Below, one piece after another: positions 34,593 to 43,277 of a stretch of DNA of 64,000 nt. A program made the position numbers and the translations under genes. The notes under the pieces were generated by a model that ran no database searches, had not been told where the DNA came from, and saw only the letters and a program-made list of their open reading frames with translations. Origin of the DNA: Devosia submarina (GTDB taxonomy: Bacteria > Pseudomonadota > Alphaproteobacteria > Rhizobiales > Devosiaceae); the NCBI RefSeq assembly GCF_003056345.1, contig NZ_PYWB01000013.1, forward strand, positions 28,844 through 92,843. The letters are read 5' to 3'. How positions within the stretch are numbered: position 1 is the first letter of the stretch; the number at the start of each line of letters is the position of its first letter.

Positions 34593-37500
34593 ATGACCTT
34601 CTCGCCTCCCCAATCGGTCAAGGCTATTCTTGGCCCCACCAACACCGGCAAGACCTATTTTGCCATTGAGCGCATGCTGGCCCATCCCACGGGGATGATT
34701 GGCCTGCCGCTGCGCCTGCTTGCGCGCGAAGTGTACCAGCGCTGCGTCGAGCGGGTGGGCGAGGGGGCCGTGGCTCTCGTTACGGGCGAGGAGCGCATTG
34801 TTCCCGCTAAGCCGCGCTTCTGGGTATGCACGGTGGAAGCCATGCCCACCGATATCCGCGTCGATTGCCTCGCTGTCGATGAAATCCAGACCGCCATCGA
34901 TTTCGACCGCGGCCATGTGTTCACCGACCGCATCCTCAATGCCCGCGGCTTTAACGAGACCCTTCTGCTGGGCGCCGGCACCATGGAGCCGGTGATCCGC
35001 AAGCTCCTGCCCCATGCCGAGATCATCGAGCGGCCGCGCTTTTCCCAGCTCACCTATTCGGGCTCCAAGAAGATTTCGCGCCAGCCGGCCCGCTCGGCCA
35101 TCGTCGCCTTCTCCGCGCGGCAGGTCTATGCCATTGCCGAATTGATCCGGCGCGAGCGCGGCGGCGCCGCCGTGGTCATGGGCGCGCTGTCGCCCCGTAC
35201 CCGCAATGCGCAGGTCGAGCTCTACCAGAATGGGGATGTGGATTTCCTGGTCGCCACCGACGCCATCGGCATGGGGCTCAACCTTGATATCCACCACGTT
35301 GCCTTTGCCGATGATACCAAGTTCGACGGCCACCAATCGCGCCTGCTGACCCCTGCCGAGATCGGCCAGATCGCCGGCCGGGCCGGTCGCCACTCCCGCA
35401 ATGGCACGTTTGGCGTCACCGGCGGCACCGAGGGATTCGACGAGGAAATGGTTGTTGCGCTCGAAACGCACGACTTCGACCCCGTCCGAGTGCTGCAATG
35501 GCGCAACAATCAGCTGGATTTCTCGTCCATCCCGGCGCTGCTTCATTCGCTCGAGGCATCGCCCGAACATCGCAGCCTCACCCGGGTCCCCATCGCCAAG
35601 GACCAGCAAGCCCTTGAATTCGTGTCGCGCAACGAGGCGGGGCAATTGGCGCGTGGGCTCGATGGTGCGCGGCTCCTCTGGGAATGCTGCCAAATCCCGG
35701 ATTACCAAGGAATTTCGCCTGCCAATCACGGCGAAATCGTCACCAGAATTTACTCGGACTTAGCCAGAAAAGGTAAGGTCAACGCCGACTGGATTGCCGA
35801 GCAGGTCCGGTTTTGCGACAACACGAGCGGCGACATCGACACGCTCAGCAACCGGATCAAGCAGGTCCGGACCTGGACCTTTGTCGCTAACCGTAAAAAC
35901 TGGCTTGCGGACCCGGCGCATTGGCGCGAAAAGACCCGGGAGATTGAAGATCGTCTGAGTGATGCGCTCCATGAGCGTTTGACCCAGCGCTTCGTCGACC
36001 GTCGCACCAGCGTGCTGCTTCGTCATCTGAAAGACAAACGTATGGCATCTCCCGAGATCAATGAACGTGGCGAAGTGAGGCTGGAAGGCCACCTCATCGG
36101 CACGCTCGAAGGCTTCCGTTTCACCCTGGCCCGCCATGATGGCGATGCCGACACTAAGGGATTGCGTGGAGCCGCTGATCAAGTGGTGGCGCCCGAAATC
36201 CACAATCGTGCGGAGCGCCTGGCTGGCGCACCCAATGAAGAATTCGTGCTGGCGACCGATGGACGCCTGCGCTGGAAGGGCGATCTGGTTGCCGAGTTGA
36301 TCGAGGGCGAAACGCTTTATCGCCCCCGCATCCTGATCCTGGCCGATGAAACCCTGACTGGCCCGGACCTGGAACGCGTGCAGGATCGCCTCAGCCTTTG
36401 GCTGCGCCACCACATCAATACCGTGCTTGAAGGCGTCATGGCGCTTGAAGCGCCTGCCGATATCGAAGGCGCTGCCCGCGGCATTGCCTACCAGCTCTAC
36501 GAGAACCTCGGCCTGATCCCGCGTGCTCAAGTGGCCGAGGAGGTCAAGAATCTCGATCAGGACGTACGCGGCAAGATGCGCAAGCTGGGCATCAAGTTCG
36601 GCGCCTACCACATCTATTTGCCCCTTTCGCTCAAGCCCGCCCCGCGCGAGCTGGCACTGATCCTGTTTGCGCTGAAAAATGGCGGCGTGCGCCAGCCCGG
36701 CGTCACCGACATTCCCCATATCGTCTTGTCCGGTCGCACCTCCTTTGTGGTCGATCCCGAAGTCGATACGCGCCTTTACGAAGTTGCGGGCTTCAAGGTG
36801 GCCGGCAAGCGCGCCGTGCGCGTCGATATTCTCGAGCGCCTCGCCGACATCATTCGCCCGCTGATCGCGCTTGATCCCACGCGCTTCCAGGGCGAAGTGC
36901 CCGCTGGCGCCGCAGAGGGCAATGGCTTCCGCGTCACCGTGGAAATGACGTCGCTCCTGGGTTGCTCGGGCGAGGATTTCGCCTCGATTCTCACCTCGCT
37001 CGGCTATCGCGTCAAACGCGTGCCCAAGGCTCCGGCCCCTGCGCCCGAGGCCCAGGCAAGCGCTGAAGCACCCGCTTTGGAAGAGGTGCTGAGCGAAAAC
37101 CCGGCCTCCGTCGAGCCGACGGACGAAGCTCCGGTTGAAGCCGTGCCGGCAGAAGCTGCCGCGCCCGCGCTTGATGCATCCGTGCCCGCCACCACCATTG
37201 TGGAAGCCGCGCCGGACACTGCTCCTGCTGCCCCAGCCGAACCCGAGTTCGACGAAATCTGGTCTCCTGCTGGCAAGCGTCAGGACAATCGCCGCCACGA
37301 AGGCCGCCGCCGTCCTGAAGGGGAAGGGCAAAACCGTCCGCCCCGTCAGGATCGCCAACGCCCCATCGTCAGCAAGCGCCCACCGGGCGAAGTGCAGGAT
37401 CTGAGCAAGGCCCAGCACCTCAATCCAAAGCCGCAATTCGAGGGCAAGGGTCGCAACGACAATCGCCGGCCGGACAAGGGTCGCGAGGATCGGCCGCGCT

Positions 37501-37625
37501 TTGATCGCCCCCAAAATGATCGGTCCTCGCTGGGCCGGCCGCCGCAGGATCGCAAGGAAAAGGCCTTCGATCCCGATTCACCCTTTGCCAAGCTTGCGGC
37601 CCTGCGTGACCGCAAGGCGGAGTAA
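34593..37625 (+). CDS. Suv3-like ATP-dependent RNA helicase with disordered tail
   Basis: 1010 residues from the ATG at 34593. The N-terminal line VKAILGPTNTGKTYFAIERMLAHPTGMIGLPLRLLAREVY (Walker A about 14-21) is typical of Suv3, the mitochondrial RNA-degradation helicase, and its alphaproteobacterial relatives. Other lines are VDEIQ (DExH-type box), VVMGALSPRTRNAQVELYQNGDVDFLVATDAIGMGLNLDI and QIAGRAGRHSRNGTFG (motifs IV to VI). After about residue 810 the protein is Pro/Ala/Glu-rich, then Arg/Asp/Gln-rich (RQDNRRHEGRRRPEGEGQNRPPRQDRQR), and likely binds RNA or partners. It is two bases upstream of the S4 gene. Confidence 0.88.
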   Translation: MTFSPPQSVKAILGPTNTGKTYFAIERMLAHPTGMIGLPLRLLAREVYQRCVERVGEGAVALVTGEERIVPAKPRFWVCTVEAMPTDIRVDCLAVDEIQTAIDFDRGHVFTDRILNARGFNETLLLGAGTMEPVIRKLLPHAEIIERPRFSQLTYSGSKKISRQPARSAIVAFSARQVYAIAELIRRERGGAAVVMGALSPRTRNAQVELYQNGDVDFLVATDAIGMGLNLDIHHVAFADDTKFDGHQSRLLTPAEIGQIAGRAGRHSRNGTFGVTGGTEGFDEEMVVALETHDFDPVRVLQWRNNQLDFSSIPALLHSLEASPEHRSLTRVPIAKDQQALEFVSRNEAGQLARGLDGARLLWECCQIPDYQGISPANHGEIVTRIYSDLARKGKVNADWIAEQVRFCDNTSGDIDTLSNRIKQVRTWTFVANRKNWLADPAHWREKTREIEDRLSDALHERLTQRFVDRRTSVLLRHLKDKRMASPEINERGEVRLEGHLIGTLEGFRFTLARHDGDADTKGLRGAADQVVAPEIHNRAERLAGAPNEEFVLATDGRLRWKGDLVAELIEGETLYRPRILILADETLTGPDLERVQDRLSLWLRHHINTVLEGVMALEAPADIEGAARGIAYQLYENLGLIPRAQVAEEVKNLDQDVRGKMRKLGIKFGAYHIYLPLSLKPAPRELALILFALKNGGVRQPGVTDIPHIVLSGRTSFVVDPEVDTRLYEVAGFKVAGKRAVRVDILERLADIIRPLIALDPTRFQGEVPAGAAEGNGFRVTVEMTSLLGCSGEDFASILTSLGYRVKRVPKAPAPAPEAQASAEAPALEEVLSENPASVEPTDEAPVEAVPAEAAAPALDASVPATTIVEAAPDTAPAAPAEPEFDEIWSPAGKRQDNRRHEGRRRPEGEGQNRPPRQDRQRPIVSKRPPGEVQDLSKAQHLNPKPQFEGKGRNDNRRPDKGREDRPRFDRPQNDRSSLGRPPQDRKEKAFDPDSPFAKLAALRDRKAE

Positions 37626-37628
37626 AAC

Positions 37629-38036
37629 ATGGCTGAACCTGTCGTGCCCGTCCGCAAGGAGCGGCTCGACAAGTTCCTGTTTTTTTCGCGCGCGCTCAAA
37701 TCCCGAACGCTTGCGCAAAAAGTCATCGAAACCGGCGTCATTCGCGTTAATGGCGACAAGACCGAGCGCAGCGATCACAAGGTCGGCGCCGGCGATGTGC
37801 TGACCATGATCCTGCATGGCCGCATCGTCGTCTGGCGCATCATCGACCCCGGCGAACGCCGTGGCCCCGCCAGCGAAGCCCAGGGCCTATACGAAGACCT
37901 CTCGCCTCCACCCTTGCCCAAGGCCGATCTGTCCCCCTTCGAAGCCGCCATCGCCCAACGCCCCGAAGGCGCCGGCCGCCCCACAAAAAAAGAACGCCGC
38001 GACATCGACCGCCTCCATGGCGAGGAGGAGGAATAA
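37629..38036 (+). CDS. S4-domain RNA-binding protein (Hsp15-like)
   Basis: 135 residues. The S4 domain is near the N-terminus (about 11-60): RLDKFLFFSRALKSRTLAQKVIETGVIRVNGDKTERSDHKVGAGDVLTMI. It binds RNA; the relative Hsp15 (HslR) binds stalled 50S subunits carrying nascent tRNA. The rest is Pro-rich and then charged (KKERRDIDRLHGEEEE). It is closely spaced with the helicase gene (stop 37625, ATG 37629), so both are translated from one message and may act together on RNA. Confidence 0.88.
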   Translation: MAEPVVPVRKERLDKFLFFSRALKSRTLAQKVIETGVIRVNGDKTERSDHKVGAGDVLTMILHGRIVVWRIIDPGERRGPASEAQGLYEDLSPPPLPKADLSPFEAAIAQRPEGAGRPTKKERRDIDRLHGEEEE

Positions 38037-38055
38037 GCACCAATTTCCCCTGAAA

Positions 38056-38088
38056 CCTCATGGTGAACCTGCCGAACCACGAGGTCGG
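38056..38088. repeat. Family A repeat, half copy
   Basis: Contains CCTCATGGTGAACCTGCCGA and ACCACGAGGTCGG after the S4 gene. Confidence 0.72.
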
Positions 38089-38144
38089 GCAAACACGCTC
38101 TGGATAAGGTCTACCAGGCATTTCCTGCAGAGATCGCACAGTCG

Positions 38145-38190
38145 ACACCCTCCCCCTCGCGGGGAGGGATCAAGGGTGGGGGGCGGCTAG
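38145..38190. repeat. Family E repeat, copy 2
   Basis: ACCCTCCCCCTCGCGGGGAG and GGATCAAGGGTGGGGGGCGG. Confidence 0.7.
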
Positions 38191-38240
38191 CCCCAATATA
38201 GCTGTCACGGCATCTAATAATGGGAAGTGCCGCAGTTATG

Positions 38241-38390
38241 AGACCTCGTCCTTCGACAAGCTCAGGATGAGGTCTATTAGAGGTGATGCGGTCCCCTCAA
38301 TCGTCACCCTCGGGCTCGACCCGAGAGCTCTACACTTACTGAACTGTCCGCAAGTGCAGTCCCCTTGGGTCAAGCCCAAGGGTGACGACC
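38241..38390. repeat. Adjacent family A half copy and family D copy 3
   Basis: 38241-38277 holds GACCTCGTCCTTCGACAAGC plus TCAGGATGAGG. 38299-38390 holds ATCGTCACCCTCGGGCTCGA at the left and TTGGGTCAAGCCCAAGGGTG with ACGACC at the right. The two families lie side by side upstream of fdxA, as also seen at 57138-57379. Confidence 0.8.
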
Positions 38391-38552
38391 GGTGTTGTGG
38401 CGGGACCTGACCTACTCGCCAGCCAGTCCCTTGCGCAACATCGTTTCCCTGCGCAGGGAGGATGCGCCAAAAGGTGCGCCTCACCAGCCTTGCAGCGCAA
38501 GGGAAAAGGGTTTAGCACCGGACCCGTTGAGACCTGCCGGACTGCCCATCAG

Positions 38553-38891
38553 ATGACCTATATCGTCACCGACAATTGCATCGCCTGCAAATACACCGAC
38601 TGCGTCGAAGTGTGTCCCGTAGACTGCTTCTATGAAGGCGAGAACATGCTGGTGATCCACCCCGACGAGTGCATCGATTGCGGCGTGTGCGAGCCGGAAT
38701 GCCCCGCCGAAGCCATCAAGCCTGATACCGAATCCGGGCTCGACGAATGGCTCTCGCTCAACACCAAATATGCTGCCATCTGGCCCAATCTCACCGAGCG
38801 CCGCGATCCCCTGCCCGAAGCCAAGGAGCGGGACGGCGAAACCGGCAAGCTCGAGAAATACTTCTCCGAAGCCCCGGGCGAAGGCGACTGA
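38553..38891 (+). CDS. fdxA: Ferredoxin family protein (7Fe-type, FdxA)
   Basis: 112 residues from the ATG at 38553. Two iron-sulfur motifs are visible: [46 protein letters not shown], the pattern of a [3Fe-4S][4Fe-4S] ferredoxin of the Azotobacter FdI type, with the C-terminal [30 protein letters not shown]. It carries electrons in the cytoplasm; the partner is not identified. It sits between the S4 gene and carD, a conserved order. Dispersed repeats fill the region upstream. Confidence 0.94.
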   Translation: MTYIVTDNCIACKYTDCVEVCPVDCFYEGENMLVIHPDECIDCGVCEPECPAEAIKPDTESGLDEWLSLNTKYAAIWPNLTERRDPLPEAKERDGETGKLEKYFSEAPGEGD

Positions 38892-38937
38892 TTTTTTGCC
38901 AATTTGGGTTAGAGGCAAGAAACGCCTCCCCACCCAC

Positions 38938-39051
38938 GATGTCACCCCGGGCTCGACCCGGGGCCCATCTCGAGATTTGTCCGTAGCCGCAAGCTCGACC
39001 GGACGATCCCCCTACACCTCAGGATGGATCCTGCCTCAAGTCTGCTGACAC
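38938..39051. repeat. Dispersed intergenic repeat, family B, copy 2
   Basis: AATGTCACCCCGGGCTC, CGGGGCCCATCTCGAGAT, then CTCAGGATGGATCC; the right end is degenerate. Confidence 0.8.
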
Positions 39052-39097
39052 CATCCTTATGGATGGATCGGGCCAGAACTCGCGCGCACCACCGCAC

Positions 39098-39141
39098 GGC
39101 ACCTCCCCCTCCACGGGGGAGGTTGGGAGGGGGTGCTGAGA
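39098..39141. repeat. Family E repeat, copy 3
   Basis: CACCTCCCCCTCCACGGGGG with AGGTTGGGAGGGGGTGCT. Confidence 0.72.
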
Positions 39142-39279
39142 GGCCCGATCTCTGGCTAAATCACCCATCTTCCCTCGCATATCCACAGCACCATTCCTAA
39201 ATCAAACGCGCTATGGACATCGCGCCCATCACCTGACAGCCCGCAGAATCACGTCTCCGCGTCCCATGATTCGTAGCTT

Positions 39280-39308
39280 TTGATTTTGCTGATTTTTTGT
39301 GCTATGGT
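39280..39308 (+). promoter_or_regulatory. Candidate carD promoter
   Basis: TTGATT (39280-39285), 17 bases, TATGGT (39303-39308) in an AT-rich stretch. This would give carD an untranslated leader of roughly 215 bases. Confidence 0.5.
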
Positions 39309-39531
39309 GCTCCTAGATGCAGCTGGTCCCGTCACACAACCCGTGCCTTAGGGCACGATTTTTTTGACAACATCGTTGGATGCACTGATCCCTGGGGGCA
39401 AGCGGACCCGGGGACCATGGGGTTCTTGTTGCGCGCGGCGTCCCGTTCGGACGCCAAGGTAAAAGAGTAGGCATGGACGGTCCTTCCCGCCAGGAGCTGT
39501 CCATTGGGGCGTCAACAAGGAGTTCCACCAT

Positions 39532-40101
39532 ATGGTAGTCAAGAAGTCACAGACACGGCTAGGGTTCAAGACCGGCGAATACGTCGTTTATCCGGCGCAT
39601 GGCGTTGGCGTGATCGTCTCGATCGAAGAACAGGAAGTTGCCGGCCTGACCCTTGAATTGTTTGTTATCAGCTTCGAGCAGGACAAGCTGACCCTTCGCG
39701 TGCCCGTTGCCAAGATCAAGTCCGTCGGCATGCGCAAACTGGCCGAGGAAGATCTGGTCGCCCAGGCGCTCAACACCGTTACCGGCCGCGCCCGCGTCAA
39801 GCGCACCATGTGGTCGCGCCGCGCCCAGGAATATGAAGCCAAGATCAATTCGGGCGACCTCATCGCGATCTCGGAAGTCGTGCGCGACCTTTATCGCTCC
39901 GAAGAACAGCCCGAGCAGAGCTATTCCGAACGCCAGCTCTTCGAGCAGGCCATGGATCGCATGAGCCGCGAAATCGGTGCCGTCAACAAGCTGACGCTGA
40001 CGGAAGCCGTGCAGCTGATCGAAAAGAACCTCGCCAAGTCTCCCAAGCGCACCAAGGCCGATGCGGCTGAAGCCGAAGGCGACGAGGAAGCTGCCGCTTA
40101 A
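39532..40101 (+). CDS. CarD-family transcriptional regulator
   Basis: 189 residues, start ATG at 39532 behind AAGGAG. The N-terminal RNA-polymerase-interaction domain (about 8-70: LGFKTGEYVVYPAHGVGVIVSIEEQEVAGLTLELFVISFEQDKLTLRVPVAKI) is clear, followed by the helical C-terminal domain (MWSRRAQEYEAKINSGDLIAISEVVRDLYR... SYSERQLFEQAMDRMSREI). CarD binds the RNA polymerase beta subunit and stabilises open complexes, notably at rRNA promoters. The tail is Glu/Ala-rich. It has its own terminator. Confidence 0.94.
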   Translation: MVVKKSQTRLGFKTGEYVVYPAHGVGVIVSIEEQEVAGLTLELFVISFEQDKLTLRVPVAKIKSVGMRKLAEEDLVAQALNTVTGRARVKRTMWSRRAQEYEAKINSGDLIAISEVVRDLYRSEEQPEQSYSERQLFEQAMDRMSREIGAVNKLTLTEAVQLIEKNLAKSPKRTKADAAEAEGDEEAAA

Positions 40102-40129
40102 GGCGGTTCAGTTTCGCAAAAACTTCGGA

Positions 40130-40159
40130 GAGGCCGGTGGAAACACCGGCCTCTTTTTT
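40130..40159 (+). terminator. Rho-independent terminator of carD
   Basis: GAGGCCGGTG, GAAA, CACCGGCCTC, then six T: a textbook hairpin 28 bases after the stop codon. Confidence 0.92.
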
Positions 40160-40227
40160 GCGCCAGATGCGGTGATTTTGACGCTGAATGTGCCGCCAAG
40201 TGCTAACAGTCTGCTAACGCCAAGCGC

Positions 40228-41061
40228 TCAAGTGCTACGTCCCAACACATCTTGGAGGCGCACCGTGGCACTGCCGGGTTTGAGCGGCTTTTGCTGGCTT
40301 TCATGGGGCAACCAGCCTGAAAGCCAGATGATTTCCAGCGTGGCCCGCACGCGACCATCCGGATCGCCATCGCGCACTAGGTAGGCATTGGCGGCGGCCG
40401 CCAGCAGCGCCGGTCCCGCAAGCTTTCTCGGCCGGTCGACCAGGGGGTTGGATGCGCCCAAGGCCTTGAGTTCGCTCATCAAAGCAAAGGGCGAGGAATA
40501 GCGCACCTGGTGGGTTTCCACATCCGCCACGGGCAGGGCCAGCCCCGCCCGTTGCAGCAGCGCGCCCGCGTCGCGCACCTGGATCATGGGGACCACGCGC
40601 GCGGAAGAACCGCCATAAACCAGCGCATCGGCGGCCAAAAAGGCCTCGCGCAGCTCGGTCAGCGTTTCTCCGCCCAGTGCCGCGATCATGAGCAGCCCAT
40701 CCGGCGCCAATTTCTGCCGCAGGCGAAGGAGATAGCCGGGCACATCATTGACCACCTGAAGGTGCAGGAGTGACACGATCAGATTGTAGTTATCCCCCTC
40801 GATCGGGGGCATGTCATCTTCCCCACTGAAAGAGTCGATGCGCTCAAAGGCAAACTGTGCGCTTGCGGTTTGACCGGAGAGGGGAAGTTTGGCTGTGTCG
40901 GGCCCAATAATGAGCGCCTTGGGGAATTCGCGAATAAGCGTCGCGAGCCGGTCCTCAAGGTCGGCCAGCACCAGATCATGCACGAAGTCGGCCGAGTCCG
41001 ACCGCCGCGCCAGATGTTGCCGGATCAGGGCGCTGTCGAAAATCCTGGGCGGCTGGCTCAT
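40228..41061 (-). CDS. SAM-dependent methyltransferase, NDUFAF5/BioC-like
   Basis: 277 residues from the ATG at 41061. IFDSALIRQHLARRSDSADFVHDLVLADLEDRL resembles the start of the alphaproteobacterial relatives of NDUFAF5, a mitochondrial complex I assembly factor. NLIVSLLHLQVVNDVPGYLLRLRQKLAPDGLLMIAALGGETLTELREAF is a class I methyltransferase post-I region. The usual glycine-rich SAM loop (GxGxG) is not obvious; ALIIGPDTAKLPL stands in its place, as seen in this subgroup. A role in respiratory complex I or another modification is inferred. It diverges from comF. Confidence 0.75.
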   Translation of the reverse strand: MSQPPRIFDSALIRQHLARRSDSADFVHDLVLADLEDRLATLIREFPKALIIGPDTAKLPLSGQTASAQFAFERIDSFSGEDDMPPIEGDNYNLIVSLLHLQVVNDVPGYLLRLRQKLAPDGLLMIAALGGETLTELREAFLAADALVYGGSSARVVPMIQVRDAGALLQRAGLALPVADVETHQVRYSSPFALMSELKALGASNPLVDRPRKLAGPALLAAAANAYLVRDGDPDGRVRATLEIIWLSGWLPHESQQKPLKPGSATVRLQDVLGRST

Positions 41062-41104
41062 GATGGCCTTGCGGGTGCGGGGGAATTGATCACAATAAAG
41101 GCTT

Positions 41105-41902
41105 ATGGAGAGCCCCGACGCGCTTGTCAAAACCGAGCCCTGGCGCAACCGCCTGGCCCGAGGGGCGCAAGCGGCCGGCGGTGCGCTGCTGGACCTGCTC
41201 TATCCGCCCGTTTGCCTCGCCTGTGATGCGCCGACGGCCAACCACAATACGCTTTGCCCGCAATGCTTTGCCAAGCTGCGGCCCATCACGGCGCCGCTCT
41301 GCCCTGTTATGGGCCTGCCCTTTGAAGTCTCCATCGGCCCTGATGCCGTTTCGGCGGAAGCCCTCGCCGATCCCCCGCCTTTCCGGCGCGCCCGCACGGC
41401 GGTGATCTACAACGACATTGCCCGGCTCCTGGTGTCGCGTCTCAAATATGGTGACCGCCCGGAACTCGCCCAATTCTGCGCCCAGCTGATGGCCGGCGCT
41501 GGCCATGAACTCTGGCAGGGCGATCCCCTCCTGGTTCCGGTGCCCCTCCATCCCGCGCGTTATCGCCAGCGGCGCTATAATCAATCCGCCGAACTCGCCA
41601 GCAGGCTCGGCAAGATTACGGGCCTTCCCGTTGATGCATCCCTTGTCCGGCGCACCCGCAAGACGCGCCAGCAGGTGGGTCTCAGCGGCGATGGCCGGCA
41701 GCGCAACGTTCAGGGCGCTTTTGCCGTTCACCCCGAGATTCTCGTCCGCGCAAAGGGAAAACGGATCGTTTTGATCGACGATGTCTATACCACCGGCGCC
41801 ACCACCAAAGCGGTTACGCGCACCCTCCTACGCGGCGGGATCGAGACCGTGGACGTTGTCAGCTTTGCCCGCGTTGTTTTCGGCGCCGATCTCCCCATAT
41901 AA
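41105..41902 (+). CDS. ComF-family phosphoribosyltransferase-like protein
   Basis: 265 residues. The N-terminal part holds a double zinc-ribbon-like set (LLYPPVCLACDAPTANHNTLCPQCFAKLRPI). The C-terminal phosphoribosyltransferase domain has VPVPLHPARYRQRRYNQSAELA, the RxTxxQxxL line RKTRQQVGLSGDGRQRNVQGAF, and the PRPP loop VLIDDVYTTGATTKA (about 220-234). Members are linked to DNA uptake or to unclear metabolic roles; no competence genes are near. grxC follows 34 bases downstream. Confidence 0.9.
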   Translation: MESPDALVKTEPWRNRLARGAQAAGGALLDLLYPPVCLACDAPTANHNTLCPQCFAKLRPITAPLCPVMGLPFEVSIGPDAVSAEALADPPPFRRARTAVIYNDIARLLVSRLKYGDRPELAQFCAQLMAGAGHELWQGDPLLVPVPLHPARYRQRRYNQSAELASRLGKITGLPVDASLVRRTRKTRQQVGLSGDGRQRNVQGAFAVHPEILVRAKGKRIVLIDDVYTTGATTKAVTRTLLRGGIETVDVVSFARVVFGADLPI

Positions 41903-41936
41903 GACGCTAATTCCTTTCTCTCCTTGGAGAAAATCC

Positions 41937-42194
41937 ATGCCCAAGATCGAAATCTACACCACCCCGACCTGCCCCTATTGCCACGCCGCCAAGGCGCTGC
42001 TCAACGAAAAGGGCGCCGAATATACCGAGATCACCGTGCTTGATCCCACCCTGCGCGCCGCCATGACCGAGCGCGCCCATGGCCGGCGCACCGTGCCGCA
42101 GATTTTCATCGGGGAAACCCATGTGGGCGGCTATGACGACATGGCTGCGCTTGATCGCCAGGGCGGTCTCGACCCGCTGCTCCAGGCCTCTTAA
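41937..42194 (+). CDS. grxC: Glutaredoxin 3
   Basis: 85 residues, the normal length for GrxC. The active site is CPYC (about 11-14: TPTCPYCHAAKALL), and TVPQIFIGETHVGGYDDM provides the cis-Pro and glutathione-binding residues. It reduces disulphides using glutathione, including ribonucleotide reductase. The start ATG at 41937 has TTGGAG upstream. It lies between comF and the nitrilase-type hydrolase, a conserved order. Confidence 0.95.
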   Translation: MPKIEIYTTPTCPYCHAAKALLNEKGAEYTEITVLDPTLRAAMTERAHGRRTVPQIFIGETHVGGYDDMAALDRQGGLDPLLQAS

Positions 42195-42211
42195 ACCAAA
42201 GCTTCGTGTAT

Positions 42212-42374
42212 ATCGTCATTGCCCGGCTCGTCCGGCGATCCATTCTGCTGAGCTATCCTGTGGATCACCCGGACACGCCGGGTGATGACGGTGTTGATAC
42301 ACGGAGCTCAGGGTAGAATAATCCAACCAATCCCCACTAGACCTCATGGTGCCTCTATCGAACCACGAGGTCGT
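42212..42374. repeat. Family C copy 3 followed by family A half copy
   Basis: 42212-42290 holds ATCGTCATTGCCCGGCTCGT at the left and ACACGCCGGGTGATGACG at the right. 42340-42374 holds GACCTCATGGTGCCTCTATC plus GAACCACGAGGTCG, ending 17 bases before the next ATG. Confidence 0.78.
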
Positions 42375-42390
42375 GCCACCAGGAGCACGC

Positions 42391-43221
42391 ATGAAAATTG
42401 CAGCCATCCAGATGCGGTCCGGACTTGATCCCGATGCCAATATCGGGGCGCTCGAGCCGCTCCTGGCCGAAGCAGTGGGGCAGGGCGCATCTTATGTGCT
42501 GACCCCCGAGGTTACGGTGATCTTCCCCGAAAACCGCGACCAGCTGCGCTCTGTCGCCGCGCCTTTCGAGGATCACCCGCAGCTGCGCCGCATCGGTGAG
42601 CTCGCCAAGGCGCACGGCATCCACATCCATATCGGCTCGCTTGCCGTGCCGCTGCCCGACGGGCGCTTTGCCAATCGCTCTGTCCTGTTCGATCCCCATG
42701 GGCAGATCATTGCCACCTATGACAAGATTCACCTCTTTGACGCCGACATTGCCGGGCTCAATGCCTATCGCGAAAGCGCGACCTATGCTGGCGGCGAGCA
42801 GGCGGTAACCGTGCCCCTGGGCCCGTTCACCCTGGGCATGAGCATCTGCTACGACATGCGCTTTCCCAAGCTCTACAACACGCTCGCCAATGCCGGTGCG
42901 AACCTCCTCGCGGTCCCCGCAGCCTTTACCGTGCCGACCGGGCAGGCCCATTGGCATGTGCTGCTGCGCTCACGGGCCATTGAAACCGGCTCCTATGTGA
43001 TTGCTGCGGCACAAGGCGGGCAGCACTCCAATGGGCGCGCCACCTATGGCCATTCCATCATCATCGACCCTTGGGGCAAGGTTATTGCGGAGCTCGCCCA
43101 TGACGAGCCGGGCGTCCTTGTTGCCGAGATTTCCGCTGATCTCGTTCGGGATGTGCGCGAACGTGTTCCCGCCTTGCGCAATGCCCGTGATTTTGCGCCA
43201 CCTCAGGTGTTGCAGGCCTGA
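42391..43221 (+). CDS. Carbon-nitrogen hydrolase (nitrilase/Nit1-like)
   Basis: 276 residues from the ATG at 42391. The catalytic Glu-Lys-Cys triad is visible: VLTPEVTV (Glu about 48), YDKIHLFD (Lys about 112) and GMSICYDMRFPKLY (Cys about 153). Proteins of this type hydrolyse deaminated glutathione and related amides; the HLFD and CYDMRFP lines suit the Nit1/NIT2 group. The start lies directly behind a family A repeat. It is probably transcribed with the DUF1178 gene downstream. Confidence 0.9.
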   Translation: MKIAAIQMRSGLDPDANIGALEPLLAEAVGQGASYVLTPEVTVIFPENRDQLRSVAAPFEDHPQLRRIGELAKAHGIHIHIGSLAVPLPDGRFANRSVLFDPHGQIIATYDKIHLFDADIAGLNAYRESATYAGGEQAVTVPLGPFTLGMSICYDMRFPKLYNTLANAGANLLAVPAAFTVPTGQAHWHVLLRSRAIETGSYVIAAAQGGQHSNGRATYGHSIIIDPWGKVIAELAHDEPGVLVAEISADLVRDVRERVPALRNARDFAPPQVLQA

Positions 43222-43277
43222 GCCTGCGGCCTATATCAGTCCTGTCATTATTTTTGCCGGTTCCCGGGACCATTTTC

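Larger units (their letters stand above)
38892..39531. other. Intergenic region between fdxA and carD
   Basis: 640 bases. Repeats of families B and E fill the left half (38938-39051, 39098-39141). The right half has a promoter-like element at 39280-39308 and a leader of more than 200 bases before the carD ATG. No gene is supported. Confidence 0.55.
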
